Origin: Lagopus muta
Lineage: Eukaryota; Chordata; Aves; Galliformes; Phasianidae
Assembly: GCF_023343835.1 (NCBI RefSeq)
Contig: NC_064435.1
Coordinates: forward strand, 58,239,634-58,303,633
Reading direction: 5' to 3'
DNA length: 64,000 bases
The translations under genes and the position numbers were made by a program. Shown here one piece after another: positions 38,821 to 47,800 of this stretch (positions are counted from its first letter, which is position 1; each line of letters opens with the position of its first letter). The notes under the pieces are model-generated. The model was not told the origin of the DNA. It did not search any database and saw nothing but the letters and a program-made list of their open reading frames with translations.

Positions 38821-41800
38821 CTGAAGAGAGAGAACAGAACTGAGCTGTCAAAATATCACTTCCTTTCCCCACAACACATGAGTCGTGAAGAACAAAGCTA
38901 CTGGAGGAATTTCTAACTTGGGTTACTTCTCAGTAGACTCTACTGCGGGACCAATTTTTGTCATACTTTTCTAAATCCAAAGCGTACAATCACAGAATCA
39001 CAGAATTGCTCAGGTTGGAGAAGACCTTCAAGGTCATAAGTCTGACCACAACCCAACCATGCTACCCTAACTCTAACAATCCTCAGCAAAATCACGTCCC
39101 TGACCACCGCAACCAAATGGTTCTTAAACACATCCAGGGATGGTGACTCAACCACCTTCATGGGGAGCCTATTTCAGTGCTGAAAAACCCTTCCATATAC
39201 GAGTTTCTCCTGATAGAAAAATTCCCCTTGTCCTGTCACCTGTCACCAGCGAGAAGAGATCAACCCCGCTCTTGCTGTAAGCACCTTTCCGATATTGGAA
39301 GACAGCGATAAGGCTCCCCTCAGCCTCCTTTTCCTCAGACTGAACAGCCCCAGTTCCTTCAGTCTCAGCTGTAACAAAGCCTCAGTATAGCAATGCCACC
39401 GTAAAAAGGTGAAGTATGACTAAGAAGTTGCAGACTTCTGGTGTGCCGTTTGTTTCTCATGAAGATCATAGAGAAGTATGACAAGATTTTACCAGAATAC
39501 CTTCCCAAAATAATCAGGTTGCTTATTGCTATTTACCTCGCTGTCTCTGAGGTTTGTATCCCCCCCAAATATAACCGTGGTGGACTCAGACTCCTCCTGC
39601 ATTTTGTTTAACACTATTTGCAGTTGCTTCATACGCTCCTTTGAGTGATCTCTAGTGCTCTCCAGGTGAGAAGTCATTAGGCAAAGTTCATTACCAGATA
39701 TGTTCACCTGTACATGAAACAAAACAGATATGCTATTTTCCACACTGTGATACGAAGATCATAGACAAAAAGTAATCAGAAAATAAATTAATGAATGACA
39801 GAACTCTGGTTAATATTTGTTATAAATTGGAGAAGTGCCTTAGAGGAGGATCACAGGCTTCTAATTTGTTTTCAGAGGTTATCAGTTGTGAAAACAAAGT
39901 ACAGCCAGCAATGTAAGAGACTTAATTTTATTAGTACCAAATGCAATTTGATTCATATGTTTAAAGAAACGTTTATGCTTTGTGTAAGACCATCGAATAA
40001 GGCCAGCCCAACCCTTTCTGTGATTCTATTGTTCTGAATACAGACACACAGCTGTAGTACTGGCAGACTGACTCACATGCACAACCAAAAGGTTCCTCAT
40101 CATGGAAGTGGTTGGAAAACGTATTATCTCCTGCTTTAGTACTTTCACTCTGGGTTTCTTCAACAGCATGGCAGTGAAATAGCCATCTACATTACCTGGA
40201 GAGGAACAGGCAAATAAAAGGTCATGGACATCTGCCACAGGATAAAGTTAAAGCTCTTCCACAGATCTCATTATTATCATCTGGGAGAAAAATTCTAATT
40301 TGCAAGATGTACAAAATGATTACTCAGAAGTTTCTTAACAGTGGTGTGAATATGTTTTTAATACAAATGTTCAAGCAACTACTCATCTGTGGTGCTTTTT
40401 GGGATAATTTTGCTATTAGTTTTTCAAAACGTGGGAAAAAAAATGTAAGTATATAAAAGACCATTGGTCAAGCAAACCTTTCACAGGAGTAATTTGCATC
40501 CAACTATATGGTGGTAGTAAAACAGAGCAAGTAATTTAAATGTTTCCTTCGTCACCTTAGTCTTTTCAGTTGCTACAAGAGGTCAAAGCTTTTGGCAAGG
40601 AAGACAGAACAAAACTGTACTTGTTTTTTCCAGTTTCTGTCTTAAGAAATTGAGGTTTACTTTGTACCTGGAATAATGGTGTAACCGCCTGCTCTCCTCT
40701 GCAGAATACACAGATATGGTGGGATAACCTCCTGTAAAAACACGACATCTGGGCTGTATCTGAAATCAGCAAAACAAGTTTTGAAGTTAGCTACTTCAAA
40801 AGGTAACATTATTACACTCTGATGTCAAACACAACACGGTCAGAGATTTCAGGTGCATTTTTTCCTTATCTTCCTAGATATCTTAAGATCCTCACTAATG
40901 ATATATAGTAGCACATAGACATACCACTGATGCTGAAGCAGAAAACAATGACTATTATGGGCACAGTACCAACATGGCAATAAAATGCCCTACTTCCTTT
41001 AGACTTGAAAACATTTGCATAATTTTCAATTATTACATATGCAAGGAAATTTAACTTCAACAGCTGAAAAGCAGCTTTGGATCATACTATGCCACAGATA
41101 AGATTTCTAGGAAATTCTACCCTCCATCTCATTCCTTTAAAACAGATCTGTCTCAGCTAATCTGCCATTCGTCAATGCCAAGCTCCTTAGAGCTATGCCA
41201 CCAGTAACAGCACATGTGGGGTAGGACTCCCGAAAGTCTCTTTTATAGCTGCCCTTTTTTGTTACACTGCTGAATAGACCTTCTCTAGGCAGTCAGAGGA
41301 CAAATTTCATAGAATCACAGAATGGTTTGGGTTGGAAGGGCCCTCAAAGCCCACCCATCCCCACCCTGTGCTGTGGGCAGGGCTGCCCCCCACCAGCTCA
41401 GCTATCCAGGGCCCCATCCAGTCTGGCCTTGAGCCCCTCCAGGATGGGGCACCACAGCTTCTCTGGGCAGCTGTGCCAGCACCTTCTTAACATCTAACTT
41501 AATCTCATTCTCTTTCAGTTTAAAGCCATTCCCCCTTGTCCAATCACTATTAGACTGTGTAAAAAGTCACCTTCTTGCTTATAAATTCACTTCTACAGGA
41601 AAAAAAAAATCAACACATTATTAAAAATCAAGAAAAAAATCAATTTAGTTAAGAGTTTCTGCTGGGCTCAGAAGAACCAATTAACATTTGTTTAAACCAA
41701 TTTAATGTACACTGATAAATTACCATATTAAGACACACCAATTTATGCAATTATCAAATTAATCATAAGAGTATTAACAGGAAGCTTCAAATGGCACAAC

Positions 41801-44604
41801 TATAAAAGGCAATCACAGATACTACTGTTTTCTATTAGCTTGCACATTATCATCCTTTATAGATAAGTAACAGTACTGGCAAGGGATCCATTTTTCAAAT
41901 AACAAATCAAACAAAGAATGCTGGTGGTCCTCCAAATGCTCCAGAATGAAGTTACTCATACCAGCAGACTGAAGCAAACAAGCTTCTTGCATTTTCACCC
42001 TCTTCTCCTGTACAGGATGGAAGTGTGAAGCATGCTCCTGACACAGGCATAAAACTTGATGTAAGCAATACTGTTCGTTACCAAAAGATTTTTAGTCACT
42101 GCAAAGTCTTTAACTTGAAATGCTGCACAAGCTCACACCTCCTCCAATCAGTCTTAAGATTTGTACGACGACTTCATTACTGCGTCTAATCTGAAGATAA
42201 TTTGGACATGAAGATTTTTTCATTATCTAAAATGAGAAGCTCACTTTAAGGTGGGTACATAACAATACAAAGACAAAGCCATGCTTACAATGTCAGGTAC
42301 GAACAGACACCTCTGGCTCGCTCCTGCAGATTTTCCAGGTCCAGCCCATCAATGTTCCAGGTTATCAGCGAGAAGCTACTGTCATCATCTTGTTGCTTGG
42401 AGCCTGCACTGCTGCTGCTGGTATTACTTGCAGTTTCATCTGCTGTGAGGTCAATACTAAAGAGACATTGTTTGTCATCATGCATAATATTATTCTTACT
42501 GCATTTGTCTCTCTTATCTTCTAAAATACGTTTTACACCCATCACAATTTACAGACAACCATATAAAACTTTCCCAACAAGTAAATTAACGTGAAGTGAT
42601 TTCTTATTGTAATTCAGAAGATCAGTAACTTTAATCACATGGAGCCTTTTCTTCCTCTTCCTTATAGATACAAAATAACATCTTCCATTCCAAATTAAAA
42701 TTAACTGGATGGCAACCAACTCTATCCAATGCACCTAAGGAATTCATTTCTTTCACTGTGCCAGGGGCAGACTGTGCATGTAAAATCTGCAAACATTCTC
42801 CATCATACTAAAAACAAAGACTGCAGTCAAGCCCTTGTTTTTATGAGCCCATCCTCATAATGCAGCTGAGGTTTCTGAGCTCCCCTTGGGCAAGGGCAAA
42901 CTCAAAAAAACCATGCAACAAGATAGTCATTTTCTTGGGGAATATTCACCCCAAATTGCACTTCAGAAAAGCACCATCAAGGTACGAGTGCCCAATCCAG
43001 TCACTGCCAGGGGACTAAGTCTCTAAAGAGGACTCTACCAATGAAGCATGGCCCAAAGAAAATTCCTTTAGTAAAGTGAGAATGTAAAACAAATGATGTT
43101 CAGTAGTATACCTAAGTCTGTTTCAGCTGCTGGGATACTGCAGTTTGATAATATCTATTCCCTGGTATTGTGCAGTCTAGAGAAGAGGAGGCTTGGGGCA
43201 GACCTGATTGCTCTCTACCATGACTTGAAAGAAAGTTGTGGCAAGGTGGGAGTCAGCCCCTTCTCCCAGGTAACAGTGAGAGGATAAGAGGTGATGGTCT
43301 CCAGTTGTGCCAGGGGAGGTTCAGGTAGGATATTGGGAAAATCTTCTTCTCTGAAATAGAGGTGAGGCAGTGGCACAAGCTGCCCAGGGAGATGGTGAGG
43401 TCACCAACTCTTAAGGTGTTCAAAAACCATGTGAATGTAGCTCTGAGAAACATGATTAGTGGGCACGGTGGGGGTGGGATGATCTTAGAGATCTCTTCCA
43501 ACCCTAAAGCTTTTACGCTTCCTAGAACACAGTACTGTTTTCTTATGTTGTACTGAACTAATAGTACAAGATTACACTGCCACACAAGTCCCAGCCAACC
43601 GTGAGATGTGCACCACAGAGCTGAGCAGAAAAGAAAAGAAGAAGCAGAAGAGAAAAGAGAAAGTTTTCCACTCAGAGAGTGGTCACACACTGGAACAGGT
43701 TGCCCAAGGAGGCTGGGGATGCCCCATCCCTGGAGGCATTCAAGGCCAGGCTGCATGTCACTCTAGGCAGCCTGGTCTGGTGGTTGGCAACCCTGCACAT
43801 AGCAGGGGGTTGAAACTAGATGATCACTGTGGCCCTTTTCAATCCAGGCCATTCTATAATCCTGTGAAAAGGTGTCTCCAGTTTGATGCAGTCATCTTCT
43901 GACTCCATCTGTGGAATGATGCTTGGTAAGATTCTTTTTTTCATACAATTACATGAAAAAAGATATATGGTTCTATAGAGCCATAGAATCACACACCCAC
44001 TGACCACATCCCCCAGTGCCACATCCACACAGTTCTGAACACCCCCAGGGATGCTGGCCTCACCACCTCCCTAGGCAGCCTGTGCCACTGCCTCACTGCT
44101 CTTTTGGAGAAGAAATTCTCCCTAATATCCCATCTGAACGTCCCCGGGCACAGCTTGAGGCCTTTCCCTCTCATCCTATCATTGTCACCTGTGAGAAGAC
44201 GCCGACGTCACCTGGCTTTCCGGTCGAGCTGTTACCAAACACAGCTTGTTTTCAGCTATAAAGACCAGAGGGGCACTCACCAGCTGCTGGGCCCCGCCGA
44301 GCCTTCTCTTGCCGTCGCCTGCTCGTTCATCGGCGCCTCAAAGTAGGCGTCCAGCGCCCTCTGAAACACAGAGGCAGAGTGCAGAGGAATGGCGGCCGCT
44401 CCCCTCGCCCCCCGCCGCCGGCCCTACCTCCAGGTGCCAGCCGCTGCTCGCCAAGAAGCCGCTCGCCACTGCCTCGTCGCTGCTGGTGACGGCGGCGAAC
44501 TCGGAGCACAGCACTTTCCTCCGCTTGGCGAGCCGCAGCTCCTCATCCTCCTCCCCACGCCCCGCCCGCGGGGAGCGTGGCTCGGCCCGCGCCTCCAGCT
44601 CCAT
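38539..44604 (-). CDS. TDP2: Tyrosyl-DNA phosphodiesterase 2, complete, 7 coding exons
   Basis: Joining exons 44604-44428, 44360-44281, 42456-42289, 40759-40668, 40195-40077, 39707-39537 and 38820-38539 gives an open frame of 362 codons plus stop, the same length as human TDP2. All introns are GT-AG. The enzyme hydrolyses the 5'-tyrosyl-DNA bond left by abortive topoisomerase 2 (known for the family) and acts mainly in the nucleus. Visible features are an N-terminal UBA-like region (about residues 25-70), a low-complexity acidic and serine linker (about 91-113), then the exonuclease-endonuclease-phosphatase fold with TWN (N120), LQE (E152), GDTN (D262, N264) and SDH (H351). These fall at the same residue numbers as the mammalian active site. 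The gene is divergent from ACOT13, with 112 bp between the start codons. Its last two exons are duplicated further downstream at 28980-32118. UTR ends and the transcription start are not determined here. Confidence 0.96.
38991..39361 (-). mobile_element. CR1 fragment in TDP2 intron 6, 5' side deleted
   Basis: Antisense CR1 with the 3' terminus and a longer body than its duplicate partner. It ends at CCAGTTCCTTCAG, where it is fused to intron sequence TCTCAGCTGTAAC. Confidence 0.9.
39537..39707 (-). CDS. TDP2: TDP2 coding exon 6, gene-proximal copy (GDTN motif)
   Basis: The exon has 171 nt, phase 0 to phase 0, with a TGTACAG acceptor and a GAG|GTAAAT donor. It encodes residues 213-269 including the catalytic D262 and N264. 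It differs from the distal copy at 31879-32049 by one synonymous base in codon L221 (CTT here, CTC there). Confidence 0.94.
40077..40195 (-). CDS. TDP2: TDP2 coding exon 5
   Basis: The 119-nt exon runs from a CTCTCCAG acceptor to a CAT|GTGAGT donor in phase 0. It encodes residues 173-212 (GNVDGYFTAMLLKKPRVKV...). It is the last exon present only once: the duplicated unit begins about 300 bp further downstream in the gene. Confidence 0.94.
40668..40759 (-). CDS. TDP2: TDP2 coding exon 4 (LQE motif)
   Basis: This is a 92-nt exon with a GATTTCAG acceptor and a CCAG|GTACAA donor. It completes L142 and encodes YSPDVVFLQEVIPPYL and onward to the first base of codon 173. E152 is the catalytic metal ligand. 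Confidence 0.94.
41310..41560 (-). mobile_element. CR1 LINE 3' fragment in TDP2 intron 3
   Basis: Antisense CR1 starting CATAGAATCACAGAATGGTT, with CACCAGCTCAGCTATCCAGG. It is fairly well preserved. Confidence 0.9.
42289..42456 (-). CDS. TDP2: TDP2 coding exon 3 (TWN motif)
   Basis: A TCTCTTTAG acceptor and a TT|GTAAGC donor enclose 168 nt, which complete codon 86 and run to two bases of codon 142. The exon carries the variable Ser/Asp-rich linker and then FSLITWNIDGLDLENL, with the metal-associated N120 of the phosphodiesterase domain. Confidence 0.94.
43170..43515 (+). mobile_element. CR1 LINE fragment in TDP2 intron 2 (first of three)
   Basis: Sense CR1 containing AGAGAAGAGGAGGCTTGGGG and GAGGCAGTGGCACAAGCTGC. 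It ends near CTTCCAACCCTAAAGC, with a decayed terminus. Confidence 0.87.
43650..43866 (+). mobile_element. CR1 LINE fragment in TDP2 intron 2 (second)
   Basis: Sense CR1 from a different subfamily than its neighbour (CACACACTGGAACAGGTTGC, TAGCAGGGGGTTGAAACTAG). It ends ATTCTATAATCCTGTG. Confidence 0.88.
43982..44205 (-). mobile_element. CR1 LINE fragment in TDP2 intron 2 (third)
   Basis: Antisense CR1 (CATAGAATCACACACCCACT ... CATTGTCACCTGTGAGAAG) ending about 75 bp from TDP2 exon 2 and against the CpG island. Confidence 0.88.
44281..44360 (-). CDS. TDP2: TDP2 coding exon 2
   Basis: The 80-nt exon lies between a TTTCAG acceptor and a CTG|GTGAGT donor, and intron 1 is only 67 bp. It encodes residues 60-85 and two bases of codon 86 (RALDAYFEAP...), the end of the UBA-like region. 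A CR1 fragment lies only about 75 bp into the following intron. Confidence 0.93.
44428..44604 (-). CDS. TDP2: TDP2 coding exon 1
   Basis: The ATG is at 44604-44602, in a Kozak-like context with G at +4. The exon encodes residues 1-59 and ends in phase 0 at a GAG|GTAGGG donor. It contains a basic KRRK patch and the first part of the UBA-like domain. It is very GC-rich and lies within the CpG island. Confidence 0.94.
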
Positions 44605-44716
44605 GGCTCTGCGGGCGGGGCGGAAGCGGGGCCGAGCCGTTCCGGGCCGCGCCGCGTCATAAGGCGCCGTGTCCGGACGCCGTGATCGGGTGCCGTGATC
44701 GGGCGCCGTGACCGGG
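44605..44716. promoter_or_regulatory. Shared bidirectional promoter of TDP2 and ACOT13
   Basis: Only 112 bp separate the TDP2 start codon (minus) from the ACOT13 start codon (plus). The interval is GC- and CpG-rich and has no evident TATA box, as expected for a CpG-island divergent promoter. The same head-to-head arrangement is known in mammals. The ACOT13-side half consists of four 13-bp tandem repeats (44665-44716). Both 5' UTRs must be very short or overlap here unless upstream non-coding exons exist. Confidence 0.8.
44665..44716 (+). repeat. Four 13-bp tandem repeats in the promoter
   Basis: The units are CGCCGTGTCCGGA, CGCCGTGATCGGG, TGCCGTGATCGGG and CGCCGTGACCGGG, directly adjacent and ending immediately before the ACOT13 ATG. 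They differ from one another at one to three positions. Confidence 0.85.
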
Positions 44717-44806
44717 ATGGGCAGCATGCGCGCCACGGTGGAGAGCATGCGAGATGCCTTTAAGAACATGGTGAAGTCGCAGAACTTCGACAGGGTGCTT
44801 GGCAAG
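44717..44806 (+). CDS. ACOT13: ACOT13 coding exon 1
   Basis: The exon encodes 30 residues ([20 protein letters not shown]...) and ends with GGCAAG|GTAGGG in phase 0. Two start candidates are three codons apart; both have a purine at -3, and the first also has G at +4. Confidence 0.9.
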
Positions 44807-47800
44807 GTAGGGCGGGCTGACGAGTCCCTGCTCCCCCAGGGCGGTGGGAAATAGGAGTGGTGTGCGTAACGCTTCCTTCGTAATGCCGATGGCCAAGGTC
44901 GCTCTTAGGGTTATGAAGCGTTGAAATATTGTTACTGCTCTCTGCTTAAAAATAAAAACGAGTGCCCATCGTAACAGATACCTTGAAGTTATGCTGAAAA
45001 AGCAAACGTGTCACGGGTCTGTGAGCTGCCGGCAAGACTCAGTGTTAAGAACTGTGGTGGTCTGGCGCTGCTCTGCAGTCACGGAGTTATAGAAGGGATA
45101 TTACAGTAAGGTGATGCTACAGTACAATTAAAACATGGTTAAAATGGTGTTACTATGTCTATTACATATGGTAGTGCAGCTGATGTGTTCTCCCACAAAG
45201 CAGTTTCAGGGTCTTCATTACGTTTTGCAGAGCCAGGGTTCTGGTTCTGGTGTTACGTTGTCTGTGTGTGCGTGGAACCCTGCTGTGCAGAGATGAAGTG
45301 AATGCCTCTGAGCAAACAGCCCTACCAGAACCTTTGTTTTTTGAGTTGGAGGAGCAAAACTGAGAGCAGAAGCAGTATTTTCCTTGTCAGCTCCATCACT
45401 TGATGCTTAAAGAAAGTAACTGTTTTTAAAGGGGAAGGTCTAGACTGGATGCAAGGAAAAAGTTTTTTACAGTAAGAGTGATGAGGCACTGCAGCAAGTT
45501 GCCCAGAAAGGCTGTAGATGCCCTGTCCCTGGAGACACTCGAGGTCAGGCTGGATGAGGCTCTGAGTAACTTCATCTAGCTGTAGGTGTCCCTGTTCGTT
45601 GCAGGGGAGTTGAACTAGATGGCCGTTAACAGTCCTTCCCAACTCAAACGATTCTATGAAAGCAACTATCGTTGTGTTTCCCCTAGACATTTTGGTCTTA
45701 TGTATAGAAAGTATAATGCTGTAGGAAGCTCATAGAGTTGTAAAGAGTCCATTAGTTATAATGACTTCAATCAGTTCCTACTGACATCTTCACCCTGCTA
45801 ATTCTACTCTTCTTGCACCTTAAAATTCCATTAGTTGGATAATGGGTGCAGCACTCAGCTAGAAAAGGTAACTTGCTGTAATTCAGCCTAGAGAGGCAAG
45901 CTTCTTACCTTTTTGGGGGGAAATGCTGTGATTTGTTCTGAAACCCCCTTCTAGAAGCAGAAAGCTATAAAATCATAGTTTTGTTTGAATTTCAAGCATC
46001 TGCTGTTGTCGTAACCAGCTGAGTAGATGTGGGGAGAGCAACAGATGTTGTGTACCTTGATTTCAGCAATGCGTTTGACACTTTAACATCCTTATAGGTA
46101 AACTTAGAAGTGTGGGATAGACAAGTGGACAGCCACGTGGGAGAGCTGGCTGACTCACTGTGGCCTTCCAATATTTAAAAGGAGTTCATAAACATGAGGG
46201 AAATCGACTTTTTACGAGGGTAGATAGTAAAAGAGCAAGGGGGCATGCTTTTAAAATAAGGGAGATGTAGATTAGATGTCAGGGGGAAGTTTTTTAGTCA
46301 GAGTGGTCAGGTGCTGGAACAGGTTGCCCAGAGAGGTTGTGGATGCCTCATCTCTGGTGGTGTTAGGGCCAGGCTGTATGGGGCCCTGAGCAAAATGATC
46401 TAGTACTTGATGTAGTGGCTGGCGACTCTGCCTGTGGCAGGGGATTGGAACTTGATGATCCTTGAGATCCCTTCCAACCCACGCCATTCTATGATTCTAT
46501 GACTGACACAGCTCACTCAGAGAGTAGTGATCAGTACAGAGTCTGGTTGGAGGCCTGCAGCTACTGGTTTTCCTTAGGGGTCGGTACTTGGTCTGGTCTT
46601 ATACAACAGCTTAATTAGTGACCTGGATGAAAGGATAGTGAGACCTGGACTGGCTGGAGAGCTGGGTACAGAGGAACCTGATGAGGTTCAACAAGAGCAA
46701 GTTCAGAGTCCTACGCCTGGGGAGGAATAACAGTAAGGTTAAGGGCTGACCTTCTGGAGAGGAGCTCTGCAGAGAGGGATCAAGGGTGTCCTGGTGGACA
46801 GCAGGTTGGCCGTGAACAAGCAGTGTGCCCACATGACCAAGAAGGCCAATGGTATCCTGCGGTGTGAGCAAAAGAGCATGGCCAGCAAGTTGAGGGAGGT
46901 GATTCTCCCTCTACTGTGCCTTGGTGAGGCCACATCTGGAATACTGCATCTAGTTCTGGGCTCTCTAGTTCAAAAAATACAGGGAACTTCTGGAGAGTCC
47001 AGTGGAGGGCTGCAAAGATGATTAAGAGCCTGGAGCATTCTCCAATACAAGGAGAGGCTGAGAGAGCTGGGCCTGTTCAGCCTGGAGGCTGAGAGGGAAT
47101 CTTATCAATACTTTATAAATATCTAGAGGGTGAGGCCAGGCTCTTTTCAGTGGTCCCAGCAACAAGATAAGGAGCAACAGGCACATGCTGGAACATGGAA
47201 AGTTCCATATGAATGTGAGGAAAAACTTCTTTACTTTGAGAGTGACAGAACAATGGAACAGGTTGTGGAGTTTCGTCCCCTGAAACGTTCAAATTCCTCC
47301 TGGACAGTTTCCTGTGCACCTACAGTAGAGAAATTGCTTTAGCAGGGAGTTGGTCTAGATGATCTCCAGAGGTCCCTTCCAGCCCCTAAGATCCTGTGAT
47401 TCTGGGAGCTACTTGAAGCTTTTCTTACTTGAGATTCCTTTCCTGTTCTGGAGAGGACAGATTTTAGGCTGAGACTTTTCAGCTCTAGCATCAGAGGAAT
47501 TTTCTGATTTAATTCCAATGTAGTATCCACATAGGGCTTAACAACTGTGAGTTTGAAGCCCATTCTCAAAAGTGGTGCATCGCAGATGTGACTGGGAGCT
47601 GAAGCAGCTCACTGAGATACATGGGAGGACAGGCACAGAGGCTTTGGAGATGTACAGATCAGCAGCTCGAGCTGTGTACGTCCTAGAAGCATTCAAGTAC
47701 CTGACTACTGCTGTCAGGGGAGAAGGCAGCAAGTGTCAGATGAGAGACTAGATGCCATCCTTGCTGATAGATTGGAACGCTGTCTAAAGGCAGTGGAAGC

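Larger units (their letters stand above)
36835..39776 (-). repeat. Duplicated unit, proximal copy (TDP2 exons 6-7 and 3' flank)
   Basis: This segment matches 28980-32118 nearly base for base. Similarity starts at AAGTTCTGC and ends at AAAAAGTAAT, and the flanks on both sides are unrelated. Differences by eye are about 13 substitutions in the first 950 bp, five in the last 410 bp, several small indels and one large indel in a CR1. This copy is continuous with the rest of the TDP2 gene, so it supplies the terminal exons of the intact gene. A 24-bp stretch at about 37600-37623 is missing from the other copy. Confidence 0.93.
44200..44840. promoter_or_regulatory. CpG island over TDP2 exons 1-2 and ACOT13 exon 1
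   Basis: There is an abrupt change from AT-rich DNA to GC-rich DNA with many CpG dinucleotides, covering both first exons and the shared promoter. Its edges are estimated by eye. The TDP2-side edge abuts a CR1 fragment. Confidence 0.75.

Noticed and set aside
28980-39776. Assembly artefact as the explanation for the two TDP2 ends
   Set aside because: Considered seriously and not fully excluded. The copies have different flanks, several indels and different CR1 deletions, which false haplotype duplication would not readily produce. Read-level evidence is still decisive.
43253-43756. 167-codon open frame on the minus strand
   Set aside because: It runs across two CR1 fragments in antisense and has no protein signature.
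44246-44662. 138-codon plus-strand frame rich in Ser, Ala and Arg
   Set aside because: It is the shadow of TDP2 exons 1-2 and the CpG island on the opposite strand; GC-rich DNA lacks stop codons by composition.
44338-44805. 155-codon minus-strand frame reaching upstream of the TDP2 ATG
   Set aside because: It starts at a non-ATG codon within ACOT13 exon 1 antisense. TDP2 starts at the ATG at 44604, which gives exactly the mammalian residue numbering.
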